Source: Streptomyces sp. ITFR-16
Lineage (GTDB): Bacteria; Actinomycetota; Actinomycetes; Streptomycetales; Streptomycetaceae
DNA length: 64,000 bases
Assembly (NCBI RefSeq): GCF_031844705.1
Contig: NZ_CP134609.1
Coordinates: forward strand, 1,922,001 to 1,986,000
Direction: 5' to 3'
Of this stretch, positions 53,504-62,331 are shown piece by piece. The notes under the pieces were generated by a model. The model did not search any database and was not told where the DNA came from. It was given only the letters and a program-made list of their open reading frames with translations. A program made the translations under genes and the position numbers. Each line of letters opens with the position of its first letter. Positions within the stretch are counted from its first letter, which is position 1.

Positions 53504-53976
53504 CGCCCGATCCCCCGCGTCATCTCCTGGGTTTCCCAGCGCAGATCGAGCGCGGCCCGGTCTCTGCGCAGCCGCGCATGCCGTGCGTACGCCCCGGTGA
53601 GCAGGAACGTGGTGAGGAACTGCCCGAGCCCCACGACCATGGCCACATTGACGGCCCCGGCCACCGGACGGGCCATCAGCCCGGGAGCGGTGACCGCGGT
53701 GACCACATAGGCGAGGTACCAGACGAGGAAGGCGAGCGTGGCGGGGACGACGAAGCGCCGGTAGCGACGGCGCACCTCCTGGAAGGCCTCGCTGCGCTGC
53801 ACCTCCAGATAGATGTCCGCCGCACTGTGGTCGTCCTGGGGTGCGGCGGGACCCGGCACCCCGGCGGGCGCGAAGCTGCCCGTCCCGTCCAGCTCCCCCC
53901 AGCCGGAGGCCAGCGCGTCGTACCACGGGTCGTCGAGTCGCATCGCTGCGGACGCGCGCCCTGCTTCCTTCTCCAC
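53500..53976 (-). CDS. DUF485 small membrane protein, ActP partner
   Basis: 158 residues from GTG 53976, eight bases after GGGGAG. N-terminal 60 residues are soluble (DDPWYDALASGWGELDGTG); two helices (about 83-105 and 115-137) separated by ARPVAGAVN are the DUF485 module. Its stop codon overlaps the TTG of the symporter gene. In E. coli the homologous pair (YjcH-ActP) is needed for acetate uptake. Confidence 0.9.
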   Translation of the reverse strand: MEKEAGRASAAMRLDDPWYDALASGWGELDGTGSFAPAGVPGPAAPQDDHSAADIYLEVQRSEAFQEVRRRYRRFVVPATLAFLVWYLAYVVTAVTAPGLMARPVAGAVNVAMVVGLGQFLTTFLLTGAYARHARLRRDRAALDLRWETQEMTRGIGR

Positions 53977-54074
53977 CGAACAACTCCCCTTGTCCACGGA
54001 CCACTTCGGCCGCATACCCAAGAATGGGCAGATCGGGAAGATCCCGGGCACTTCATTGGCGAGACTTCACCTCT

Positions 54075-54752
54075 TCAGGTGAAGGATGTCCCGGGCGGAC
54101 GTGCGAGCCCTCGAACGTACGCATAGCGCACCGCCTGGGCCCGGTCGCGGAGCCCAGCCTTGGCGAAGAGGTTGTTGATGTGGCTCTTCACCGTGGCCTG
54201 CGAGATGTGCAGACTGCGCGCGATCTCCGCGTTGGACATCCCCTCGGCGATCAGGACGAGCACCTCGGCCTCACGGGGAGTCATCCCGTCGGGCAGCTCC
54301 GGCTCACCGTCCCCGCCAACCGGCAGCGGCCCCGTGGTGACCTGCTCCAGCAGCCGTCGCTGCACCGTGGGCGAGAGCCCGGCCTCGCCGGACAGCACGG
54401 CCTGGACGGCCCGCACGATCTCGTCGCCCCCCGCGTCCTTGGTGAGATAGCCGCGGGCCCCCGCCCGGAGCGCGGGAAAGAGCGAGTCGTCGTCGGCGAA
54501 GGTCGTGAGGACCACGACCTGGGTGCCCGGATACTCCTCGCGGATGCGCCGCGTCGCCTCCACCCCGTCGCAGCGCGGCATCCGCAGATCCATCAGGACC
54601 ACATCCGGCGAGAGTTCGGCCACCAGCTCGACCGCCTCCTCGCCGTCCTTCGCCGCACCGACCACCTCGATCCCGGGCAGCAGGCCCAGCAGCATGACGA
54701 TGCCCTCGCGCACCACCGACTGGTCGTCGGCCACCACCACCCGCGCGGTCAC
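54075..54752 (-). CDS. NarL/LuxR-type response regulator
   Basis: 225 residues. Receiver domain with DD (9-10) and D55 in VVLMDLRMP; C-terminal LuxR helix-turn-helix (LTPREAEV-type region, EGMSNAEIARSLHISQATVK, then SHINNLFAKAGL). It overlaps the sensor kinase gene by four bases and lies 98 bases upstream of the DUF485-symporter genes, so the likely regulon includes them. Signal unknown. Confidence 0.93.
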   Translation of the reverse strand: MTARVVVADDQSVVREGIVMLLGLLPGIEVVGAAKDGEEAVELVAELSPDVVLMDLRMPRCDGVEATRRIREEYPGTQVVVLTTFADDDSLFPALRAGARGYLTKDAGGDEIVRAVQAVLSGEAGLSPTVQRRLLEQVTTGPLPVGGDGEPELPDGMTPREAEVLVLIAEGMSNAEIARSLHISQATVKSHINNLFAKAGLRDRAQAVRYAYVRGLARPPGTSFT

Positions 54753-55912
54753 GCGGGCACCCGCAGACTCACCACGAACCCCTCCTCGCCCGGCCCGGCC
54801 TCCAGCGTGCCGCCCAGCAGCTCGGCACGCTCCCTCATCCCCAGCAGACCGTAGCCGGAGCCACTGACAGCGAGATCGCCACCGGGACCCTGCCCGCCCC
54901 AGTCCCTGACCTCCAGTGCGATCCCGTCCGGCCGATACTCCAGCCTGATCAGCACCCTGGCCCCCGGCGCGTGCTTGCGGACATTGGTCAGCGCCTCCTG
55001 CGCCACGCGCCGCACGGTCTGCGACGCCTCGGCCGTCAGCGTCCGGCGCTCCCCCTCCACCCTGACCTCGGCCGGCTCCGCCGTCACCAGCTGCCGCAGG
55101 AAGTCCTCCACCGGCGACACCTCGCCGCGCAGGGCGGAGAGCGCCTGACGGGTCTCCGCGAGCCCCTCACGGGCCATGGAGCGGGCCGCGACCACCCGCT
55201 CCAGCACCTGGTCCCGGAACTCCCCCGCAGGCTCCCTCTCGATCAGCAGCCGCGCCGCCTCCAAGTGGACCAGCTGCGCGGAGAGGCTGTGCGCGAGCAC
55301 GTCATGGATCTCCCGGGCGATCCGGGAGCGCTCGTCGAGCGCGGCCGTCTCCGCCTCCGCCACCCGGGCCGCCCGCTCCTGGGCCAGCAGCCGTTGCGCG
55401 CTTCCACGCGCCTCGGCGTCCAGGCGGAGCACGTACCCCCCGAGACAGAGACCCGCGGTGGTCACGGCCGTGGTCGGCCAGTCGTCGGTGTCCACCACGG
55501 CATAGGCCCCGAGCGCCAGCGCGGTGGGCACGATCCCCGCCGCCAGCGGCAGCCGCTCCAGGGCGGCGACCGCACAGCCGCACCAGAGCACCACCGCAGG
55601 CACCGAGGCACCGGCCTGCTGCGCTCCGAACGCGGCCAGGATCAGCAGGCCGAGCAGACCCAGCGAAGGCCCGAGCCGGTTCTCCAGGGTGGTCCGGAAG
55701 AAGGCGACCGCGAGCAGCGCGCACCCCAGCACCCCGAACAGGCCGATCACGATCTCCCAGGGCCCGAACAGCCCTCCGGTGAACGTGCCCCAGAGCATCA
55801 GGGTCAGCAGCCCCACCCGGACGGCCCAGTGGATCACGGTCCGCGACCGCGTGCGGGACTCCCTGGCGAGGGCCTCCCTCGACGGCCAGCTCGTCCAGGC
55901 AGCGGGTGTCAC
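54749..55912 (-). CDS. NarX/DesK-type sensor histidine kinase
   Basis: 387 residues, GTG overlapping the DUF1453-type stop as GTGA. Membrane region of about six hydrophobic segments (30-180), then HisKA_3 with the histidine in RIAREIHDVLAHSLSAQL and HATPase with ALTNVRKHAPGA and GYGLLGMRERAELLGG. It phosphorylates the response regulator next to it. No extracytoplasmic domain is large enough for a ligand pocket, so sensing is probably in the membrane. Confidence 0.93.
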   Translation of the reverse strand: MTPAAWTSWPSREALARESRTRSRTVIHWAVRVGLLTLMLWGTFTGGLFGPWEIVIGLFGVLGCALLAVAFFRTTLENRLGPSLGLLGLLILAAFGAQQAGASVPAVVLWCGCAVAALERLPLAAGIVPTALALGAYAVVDTDDWPTTAVTTAGLCLGGYVLRLDAEARGSAQRLLAQERAARVAEAETAALDERSRIAREIHDVLAHSLSAQLVHLEAARLLIEREPAGEFRDQVLERVVAARSMAREGLAETRQALSALRGEVSPVEDFLRQLVTAEPAEVRVEGERRTLTAEASQTVRRVAQEALTNVRKHAPGARVLIRLEYRPDGIALEVRDWGGQGPGGDLAVSGSGYGLLGMRERAELLGGTLEAGPGEEGFVVSLRVPA

Positions 55913-56427
55913 ACGCGGTCCTTCCCTGCCGGCCGGAACGGCACGCCTTCGGGGGCATCACCGTACGACGGCGATATCCGGTCGGCCCGCAGCGCCAGCG
56001 TCCCACCGCGGACCAGCAGGGTCACCGCGAGAGCCATCAGCAGGGCGGGGGTGCCCTGGTCTGTGCCGAGCATGGCGGCCACCCCGTACAGAGCCGCCCG
56101 CAGCGCCAGTCCCCCGGTCCAGACGAGGACGGTGGCCTTGGTGCCCCTGCTCCACAACGCGCCGTCCTCGGCGCGCCAGATCCTCGACGTCCACGCCCAG
56201 CCCGCGCCGGTGACCAGCCCGACGGCCAGCTCGGCGGCGAGGACGGTGACGGACAGGGCCTGGTGGTGCGGGTCCACGAGTCCGGGCTCGCGCACCGCCA
56301 TGACGAGCAGCACGCCGGGCAGCACCCACCAGCGCCGGTCGCCGGAGATCCGCTGCGCCGAGAACTGACGCACCACGACGAGAGCGATGACCGCGACGAT
56401 CACCAGGACATTGACGGGCCCGGACAT
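55909..56427 (-). CDS. DUF1453-like membrane protein, accessory of the two-component system
   Basis: 172 residues and four or five hydrophobic helices: VNVLVIVAVIALVVVRQFSA, a WWVLPGVLLVMAVREPG stretch, then WTGGLALRAALYGVAAMLG. A soluble C-terminal tail ends EGVPFRPAGKDRV. First gene of the operon with the kinase and regulator (GTGA overlap), so it may tune or anchor the kinase. No proven function for the family. Confidence 0.8.
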   Translation of the reverse strand: MSGPVNVLVIVAVIALVVVRQFSAQRISGDRRWWVLPGVLLVMAVREPGLVDPHHQALSVTVLAAELAVGLVTGAGWAWTSRIWRAEDGALWSRGTKATVLVWTGGLALRAALYGVAAMLGTDQGTPALLMALAVTLLVRGGTLALRADRISPSYGDAPEGVPFRPAGKDRV

Positions 56428-56515
56428 GGACGCCTCCGAAGTGCGAGAAGTTCTGCGCCTTCGACGCTACGGAAAGGGCCAGGTCAGGGGATCGGCTCCA
56501 GGGTGGATCATGGGT

Positions 56516-56555
56516 GGAGCCGTCGTCTCCACCCGTGGGTGCAGACGACGGCTCC
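56516..56555 (-). terminator. Hairpin terminator after parE
   Basis: Thirteen-base arms 56516-56528 and 56543-56555 with an inner CACCC/GGGTG pairing that closes the loop. It lies 21 bases past the parE stop on the leftward strand. Confidence 0.75.
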
Positions 56556-56575
56556 GTCCGGGCGGGAACCCGGGA

Positions 56576-58696
56576 TCAGACGTCGATGCGCGAGCGGTCC
56601 AGCGTGGCCGCCGAGCTGGTGATGAACTCCTTGCGGGGTGCCACCTCGTTGCCCATCAGCAGGTCGAAGACCTTCTCGGACGATTCCAGGTCGCCGATGT
56701 TGATGCGCCGCAGCGTGCGGTGGCGCGGGTCCATCGTCGTCTCCGCCAGCTGGTCGGCGTCCATCTCGCCCAGACCCTTGTAGCGCTGGATCGAGTCCTT
56801 GTACCGGACGTTCTTGCGCTGGAGCTCCAGCAGGCGCTGGCGCAGCTCGTTGTCCGAGTAGGTGTAGATGTACTTGTCCTGGCCCTTCTTCGGCTGGACC
56901 AGCTCGATCCGGTGCAGCGGGGGCACGGCGGCGAAGACGCGCCCCGCCTCGACCATGGGCCGCATGTACCGCTGGAAGAGCGTCAGGAGCAGGATGCGGA
57001 TGTGGGCGCCGTCCACATCGGCGTCGACCAGCAGCACGATCTTGCCGTAGCGGGCGGCGTCGATGTCGAAGGTCCGGCCGGACCCCGCTCCTATGACCTG
57101 GATGATCGCGCCGCACTCGGCGTTCTTCAGCATGTCCGAGACGGAGGCCTTCTGAACGTTGAGGATCTTGCCGCGGATCGGCAGCAGCGCCTGGAACTCG
57201 CTGTTGCGGGCGAGCTTGGCGGTGCCCAGCGCGGAGTCACCCTCCACGATGAACAACTCGCTGCGCTCCACGTCGTCGCTGCGGCAGTCGGCCAGCTTCG
57301 CCGGCAGCGACGAGGACTCCAGTGCGGTCTTGCGACGCTGCGCGTCCTTGTGCTGACGGGCGGCGATCCGGGTGCGGGCGGCGGCGACCGCCTTCTCCAG
57401 GACGGCCCTGGCCTGCGCCTTCGCGTCCCGCTTGGTGGACGTCAGGAACGCCTTGAGCTCCTTGGCCACGACGTTGGCGACGATCCTGTTGGCCGCCGAG
57501 GTGCCGAGCACCTCCTTGGTCTGGCCCTCGAACTGCGGCTCCGCCAGCCGTACGGTCACGACCGCGGTGAGGCCCTCCAGGGCGTCGTCCTTGACGATGT
57601 CGTCCTCGGCGACGCGCAGCATCTTCGCGGAGCGGAGCACTTCGTTGACCGTCCTGGTCACGGAGCGTTCGAAACCGGACACATGGGTGCCGCCCTTGGG
57701 GGTGGCGATGATGTTGACGAAGGACTTGAGGTTGGTGTCGTACCCCGTGCCCCAGCGCAGCGCGATGTCGACGACGAGCTCGCGGGTGACCTCGGTCGCG
57801 GTCATGTGCCCCCGCTCGTCGAGGACGGGCACGGTCTCCTTGAACGTGCCCTGGCCGGTCAGCCGCAGGACGTCGCAGACGGCCTTGTCCTGCGCGAGGT
57901 ACTCGCAGAACTCGCTGATTCCGCCGTCGAAGCGGAACGTCTCCTCCGTCTTGCCCTCGCCGTCCAGGCCCCGCTCGTCCCGGACGACGATGGTGAGACC
58001 GGGGACGAGGAAGGCCGTCTGGCGGGCGCGCTGGTAGAGCGTGTCCAGGTTGAGCTTGGCGTCCTTGAGGAAGATCTGCCGGTCGGCCCAGTACCGCACC
58101 CGCGTGCCGGTGCGCGTCTTCGGGACCCGCTTGCCCTTGAGCAGTCCGTTGGCCGGGTCGAACGGGCTGTCCGGTCCCTGCTCGGTGAACATGCCCGGAA
58201 CCCCGCGGCGGAAGCTGATCGAGTGCGTCGCGCTGTTGCGGTCGACCTCGACGTCCAGCCGGGCGGAGAGGGCGTTGACGACGGAGGCGCCCACGCCGTG
58301 CAGTCCGCCGGACGCGGCGTACGAGCCGCCGCCGAACTTGCCTCCGGCGTGCAGCTTGGTCATGACGACCTCGACGCCGGACAGGCCCGTCTTGGGCTCG
58401 ACGTCGACGGGGATGCCCCGGCCGTTGTCCCGGACCTCGACGGAGTTGTCGTCGTGGAGGATGACCTCGATGTGATCGCAGTAGCCGCCGAGGGCCTCGT
58501 CGACGGAGTTGTCGATGATCTCCCAGAGGCAGTGCATCAGGCCGCGGCTGTCGGTGGACCCGATGTACATGCCGGGGCGCTTGCGAACCGCTTCGAGCCC
58601 CTCGAGTACGAGCAGGTGCCGCGCGGTGTAGTTGGAACCGTCTCGGTCTGCTCCGGTCAGCAGCGCAGTGGACGGCACGGACGTATCGGCGGTCAC
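56576..58696 (-). CDS. parE: Topoisomerase IV subunit B (ParE)
   Basis: 706 residues, GTG start with GAGGAG. GHKL ATPase domain (ATP-lid glycine motif in HGVGASVVNALS, DNSVDEALGG), transducer domain (about 240-400), and TOPRIM with EGDSALG and the metal motif DADVDGAHIR. Powers the strand passage of ParC for decatenation. No adjacent partner gene; the 434-base spacer to its right holds its promoter. Confidence 0.95.
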   Translation of the reverse strand: MTADTSVPSTALLTGADRDGSNYTARHLLVLEGLEAVRKRPGMYIGSTDSRGLMHCLWEIIDNSVDEALGGYCDHIEVILHDDNSVEVRDNGRGIPVDVEPKTGLSGVEVVMTKLHAGGKFGGGSYAASGGLHGVGASVVNALSARLDVEVDRNSATHSISFRRGVPGMFTEQGPDSPFDPANGLLKGKRVPKTRTGTRVRYWADRQIFLKDAKLNLDTLYQRARQTAFLVPGLTIVVRDERGLDGEGKTEETFRFDGGISEFCEYLAQDKAVCDVLRLTGQGTFKETVPVLDERGHMTATEVTRELVVDIALRWGTGYDTNLKSFVNIIATPKGGTHVSGFERSVTRTVNEVLRSAKMLRVAEDDIVKDDALEGLTAVVTVRLAEPQFEGQTKEVLGTSAANRIVANVVAKELKAFLTSTKRDAKAQARAVLEKAVAAARTRIAARQHKDAQRRKTALESSSLPAKLADCRSDDVERSELFIVEGDSALGTAKLARNSEFQALLPIRGKILNVQKASVSDMLKNAECGAIIQVIGAGSGRTFDIDAARYGKIVLLVDADVDGAHIRILLLTLFQRYMRPMVEAGRVFAAVPPLHRIELVQPKKGQDKYIYTYSDNELRQRLLELQRKNVRYKDSIQRYKGLGEMDADQLAETTMDPRHRTLRRINIGDLESSEKVFDLLMGNEVAPRKEFITSSAATLDRSRIDV

Positions 58697-59130
58697 GCGG
58701 TTCGCTCCTCGCTGAATTTCATTTGGGGCTCAGTGGGTAACAGGCTCGGCTTCGGTTGCCGCTGAGAGGGTACCGAGCCCTGGTAGAGCGGTTGTAACGC
58801 CACCCTCGAAGAACCCTCACAGTAGTCCAGCCTCGCATACACGTTCGATCCCTCCTTGGAGTGAAGTGCACATCACGTTCCCTTCCAGGCATGAACCATT
58901 TAGGCTCCGGGCACGTCCTCATGAACAACCGGCAAGCCAGCCGGCCCGGACTGACCAAGCCAAGCAACGCGAAACCGTAGCGCCACGCAATACGGCACAT
59001 TCGCCGCGAACCGGCAACAGACAGCCATCCTGAGAAGAAGTTTCGAAGAAAAGCCACGAGCGGGAACGTTTTCGGCCTGGTTGGATGTTGACCCTGGTAC
59101 GACAGCTCGTCGAGCTAGAGAAGAGGCGAC
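58697..59130. promoter_or_regulatory. 434-base divergent spacer between parE and the DUF7455 gene
   Basis: No gene supported. For the rightward gene a TTGACC at about 59090 is a possible -35 but lacks a good -10 partner. GGGAAC near 59064 followed 19 bases on by GTT resembles a SigR-type promoter weakly. No repeats stand out. Confidence 0.35.
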
Positions 59131-59364
59131 GTGACTACTGTTCTGACCCCCGCGAGCCCGCTGACCGCAGCAGACCGCTGTGACCGTTGCGGCGCCCAGG
59201 CCTACCTGCGCGTCGTCCTGATCAGTGGCGGTGAACTGCTCTTCTGCGCCCACCACGGTCGCAAGTTCGAGCCGGAACTCAAGAAGATCGCCGCGGAAAT
59301 ACAGGATGAGACGGACCGACTGACGGCCGTGCAGGCCCAAGCCGCCGAAGAGGAACAACACTGA
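59131..59364 (+). CDS. DUF7455 small zinc-ribbon-like protein
   Basis: 77 residues, GTG start. Metal site formed by CDRCGAQA (two cysteines at about 17-20) and FCAHHGRKF (Cys-Ala-His-His), followed by a charged helix that is rich in Glu and Gln (LKKIAAEIQDETDRLTAVQA). Actinobacterial, function not established. Followed by a terminator, hence probably monocistronic. Confidence 0.85.
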   Translation: MTTVLTPASPLTAADRCDRCGAQAYLRVVLISGGELLFCAHHGRKFEPELKKIAAEIQDETDRLTAVQAQAAEEEQH

Positions 59365-59408
59365 CACCTCGCATCCACGACGAGCCAGGGGCCGGTCCCG
59401 ACCGGCCG

Positions 59409-59441
59409 ACGGGCGGCTTCCCCCACCGGGAAGCCGCCCGT
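59409..59441. terminator. Bidirectional hairpin terminator
   Basis: Fourteen-bp perfect stem, 59409-59422 with 59428-59441, loop CCACC. Serves the DUF7455 gene and the convergent protease gene (stop at 59465). Confidence 0.8.
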
Positions 59442-59464
59442 TCTCGTACCTGGAGCCGGTGGTG

Positions 59465-60295
59465 TCAGCCGGCGTTCTCCATCCAGCCGATGGCGGCGGA
59501 GATCCGCGTGTAGACACCCGGGTATCCGGCCTTGGCACAGCCGTTGCCCCAGGACACCAGCCCGACGAGCCGCCCCTGGGCCACCAGAGGCCCTCCACTG
59601 TCCCCCTGGCAGGCGTCGTACCCGCCCTCGGGTTCGCCCGCGCAGAGCATCGCCGAGGCGTCGTACGTGCCGTTCCTGCCGCCCGGGTAGGCCTGCTCGC
59701 AGGAGCTGTCGGGCAGGACACTCACCTTCGCGGACCGGAGCGACGACGCGTAGTCGCCGTTGCCGGTGGTGTCGCCCCAGCCGTAGACAGTGGCTGCCGT
59801 ACCGGACCGGTACGCGGAGTCACCGGCCTCGGCCAGCGGGATCGCGTCCTGCGCGGGCAGCGCCTCGGACAGGGTGAGCACCGCGACGTCACCGCTGTTG
59901 GTGGTGGGGTCGAAGCCGGGATTCACCCATGTGCCACTCACCGCGATCTCCTTGCCGCCCGAGCCGGTCAGCTCGTCCCGGCCGGAGATGATCTTCAGAT
60001 CGCCCACCTGGCCGACATCGACGCCGAGGGACTCCCGGCTCAGGCAGTGGGCGGCCGTGAGCACCTTCTTGGGCCCCACCAGGGCACCGCCGCAGAACTG
60101 CCCGGCGCGGGTACCTCCGAACCGGTCACGGCTGGACAGCGCCACCACCCACGGGCTGTCCTTGACGTGAGCGGGCTGCCCCCCGATGACGATGCTGTCC
60201 GCGACGGCCGGGGCAGGCGACGCGAGCGGTATCACGGCCGTTGCGGCAGTGAGGGCGAGCGCCCCGGTCATGATGCGGACGACGGTACGGGACAT
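59465..60295 (-). CDS. Secreted trypsin-like serine protease
   Basis: 276 residues. Signal peptide (RIMTGALALTAATAVIPLAS, cleavage after AVA at about 32), short or no propeptide, and the mature N-terminus beginning near SIVIGG, equal to the IVGG of trypsin. Catalytic triad H83 (TAAHC), D136 (NSGDVAVL) and S233 (GDSGGPL); six cysteines can form three disulfides. The S1 aspartate lies at GGYDACQGDSGG, so Arg/Lys specificity is expected. Monocistronic. Confidence 0.93.
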   Translation of the reverse strand: MSRTVVRIMTGALALTAATAVIPLASPAPAVADSIVIGGQPAHVKDSPWVVALSSRDRFGGTRAGQFCGGALVGPKKVLTAAHCLSRESLGVDVGQVGDLKIISGRDELTGSGGKEIAVSGTWVNPGFDPTTNSGDVAVLTLSEALPAQDAIPLAEAGDSAYRSGTAATVYGWGDTTGNGDYASSLRSAKVSVLPDSSCEQAYPGGRNGTYDASAMLCAGEPEGGYDACQGDSGGPLVAQGRLVGLVSWGNGCAKAGYPGVYTRISAAIGWMENAG

Positions 60296-60403
60296 GCGTA
60301 CTCCTGACTCTGTGATGAACCATGCCTACCCAGAGTCATCGCATGGACACAAGCCCGCACCTCCGCGGAGCGAGGGGCACACGGGTGCGAGCGCGCACGG
60401 AAA

Positions 60404-60436
60404 GAGGGCCCGGCTCCCCAGGGGATCCGGACCCTC
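60404..60436 (-). terminator. Probable hrdB terminator hairpin
   Basis: Arms 60404-60417 and 60423-60436 pair with two mismatches across CCAGG; about 25 bases past the hrdB stop. Weaker than the other hairpins in this window. Confidence 0.5.
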
Positions 60437-60461
60437 GTTCCGCGTACTGCCGCGGACCGGC

Positions 60462-62009
60462 CTAGTCGAGGTAGTCGCGCAGGACCTGCGAACGCGACGG
60501 GTGGCGCAGCTTCGACATGGTCTTGGACTCGATCTGGCGGATGCGCTCACGCGTCACGCCGTAGACCTTGCCGATCTCGTCCAGCGTCTTCGGCTGTCCG
60601 TCGGTGAGGCCGAAGCGCATGGAGACCACGCCCGCCTCACGCTCGGACAGGGTGTCGAGAACCGAGTGCAGCTGCTCCTGCAGGAGCGTGAAGCTGACCG
60701 CGTCGGCCGGGACGACCGCCTCGGAGTCCTCGATCAGGTCACCGAACTCGCTGTCCCCGTCCTCACCCAGCGGGGTGTGGAGGGAGATCGGCTCGCGGCC
60801 GTACTTCTGGACCTCGATGACCTTCTCGGGGGTCATGTCGAGTTCCTTGGCCAGCTCCTCCGGGGTGGGCTCGCGGCCCAGGTCCTGGAGCATCTGACGC
60901 TGCACACGCGCGAGCTTGTTGATGACCTCGACCATGTGCACCGGGATACGGATGGTGCGGGCCTGGTCGGCCATGGCGCGGGTGATCGCCTGACGGATCC
61001 ACCAGGTGGCGTACGTGGAGAACTTGTAGCCCTTGGTGTAGTCGAACTTCTCGACCGCGCGGATCAGACCGAGGTTGCCCTCCTGGATCAGGTCCAGGAA
61101 GAGCATGCCGCGGCCGGTGTAGCGCTTGGCCAGCGAGACCACGAGACGGAGGTTGGCCTCCAGCAGGTGGTTCTTGGCGCGGCGCCCGTCCTCGGCGATG
61201 ATCTCCAGCTCGCGCTTGAGCTTGGGGGCGAGCTTGTCGGAGTTCGCCAGCTTGTCCTCGGCGAACAGACCCGCCTCGATGCGCTTGGCGAGCTCGACCT
61301 CCTGCTCCGCGTTGAGGAGCGGGACCTTGCCGATCTGCTTCAGGTAGTCCTTGACCGGGTCGGCCGTGGCGCCGGCGACGGCGACCTGCTGCGCGGGCGC
61401 GTCGTCCTCGTCGTCGTCGGAGAGGACGAAGCCCTTGTTCTCGCCCTCGCCCTCCTCTTCCTCACCCTTGCCGGCCTTGACCTCCTCGGCGGCGTCGTCG
61501 CCGTCGAGGATCTCGTCGTCCTGCTTGCCGGCCTTCTTCGACGCCGTCTTCTTGGCCGCCGTCTTCTTCACGGCGGTCTTCTTGGCAGCCGTCTTCTTGG
61601 CTGCCGCCTTCTTCGCAGGGGCGGGCGCGGCGGCATCCTCGGCCACCGCGTCCACGGTCTCGGCCGACGGGGCGGCGGTGGCCGCGACGGTACGCGTCAC
61701 GGTCGTCTTGGCCGCGACGGTCTTGGTGGCGGTGCGCTTGACCGGGCTCTTCGCTGCGACGCTCTTGCGGGCGCGCTTCGACGGCTCCGCGGCACTGACC
61801 ATCAGCGTCACACCCTCTTCCTCGAGGATCTGGTTGAGGCTGCGCAGAACGTTCTTCCACTGGGTTGGCGGAATCTGGTCAGCCTCGAAGGCCCGACGCA
61901 CGTCATCGCCGGCGATCTGCCCATCAGCCTTTCCCCGCTCGATGAGCGCCATCACAGATTCGGACTCGGCGATCTCCGGCGGGAGCGTACGGGATGTGCT
62001 GGCCGACAC
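60462..62009 (-). CDS. hrdB: HrdB, principal RNA polymerase sigma factor
   Basis: 515 residues from GTG 62009 ([16 protein letters not shown]), seven bases after GAGAGG; a TTG two codons earlier is less likely. Region 1.1-like N-terminus (about 1-75), an Ala/Lys repeat tract (about 130-165), an acidic stretch ([20 protein letters not shown]), then region 1.2 ([11 protein letters not shown]), 2 (the -10-binding [17 protein letters not shown]), 3 and 4 ([19 protein letters not shown]). Directs housekeeping transcription. The remembered S. coelicolor HrdB is nearly identical from region 1.2 onward. Confidence 0.98.
   Translation of the reverse strand: MSASTSRTLPPEIAESESVMALIERGKADGQIAGDDVRRAFEADQIPPTQWKNVLRSLNQILEEEGVTLMVSAAEPSKRARKSVAAKSPVKRTATKTVAAKTTVTRTVAATAAPSAETVDAVAEDAAAPAPAKKAAAKKTAAKKTAVKKTAAKKTASKKAGKQDDEILDGDDAAEEVKAGKGEEEEGEGENKGFVLSDDDEDDAPAQQVAVAGATADPVKDYLKQIGKVPLLNAEQEVELAKRIEAGLFAEDKLANSDKLAPKLKRELEIIAEDGRRAKNHLLEANLRLVVSLAKRYTGRGMLFLDLIQEGNLGLIRAVEKFDYTKGYKFSTYATWWIRQAITRAMADQARTIRIPVHMVEVINKLARVQRQMLQDLGREPTPEELAKELDMTPEKVIEVQKYGREPISLHTPLGEDGDSEFGDLIEDSEAVVPADAVSFTLLQEQLHSVLDTLSEREAGVVSMRFGLTDGQPKTLDEIGKVYGVTRERIRQIESKTMSKLRHPSRSQVLRDYLD
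61521..61620 (-). repeat. KKTA-type repeat tract in hrdB
   Basis: About 33 codons encode repeats of the [16 protein letters not shown] kind, with GCCGTCTTCTTGGC units on the + strand. The tract resembles lysine-rich histone tails and is expected to vary in copy number among species. Confidence 0.75.
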
Positions 62010-62331
62010 GAACAACCTCTCGGAACGATGGAAACGGCTTCCGGCCCGGCCCGGAGAGGGCTTGAGCCGACGACCGTCGGGCAGGGAATGTACCGACGGC
62101 GCGGGTTAGGCCTCAGAACTGCACAGCGCCCTGAATGGCTGCTGTATTCCTTCCGCGGCGGTCACCTCTTAAGTCATCGCGCTGTTTCGAGGAGTGTTAC
62201 GCCCAATCCACGTGGCCCGAGTCACACCCCATTTGCGATGAACGCGGCCAAGGCGACATCTCCCCACAATTGTGCCGCCGGACCCCGTGGGCCCGGCGAC
62301 ACATGGTTCGTACACCCCGGCCGCGCGCCGA
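62010..62331 (-). promoter_or_regulatory. hrdB upstream region, 322 bases
   Basis: Leader and promoters of hrdB. On the minus strand GGAAT (62146-62150) is a candidate -35 box of the oxidative-stress sigma factor SigR, which is known to transcribe hrdB in S. coelicolor; the -10 is not clear. GTAAC (62196-62200), further upstream, could be the ECF-type -35 of a second promoter. No other gene is seen. Confidence 0.5.

Noticed and set aside
59060-59090. SigR-type promoter for the DUF7455 gene
   Set aside because: GGGAAC with GTT 19 bases later is only a loose match; not listed as a separate promoter.
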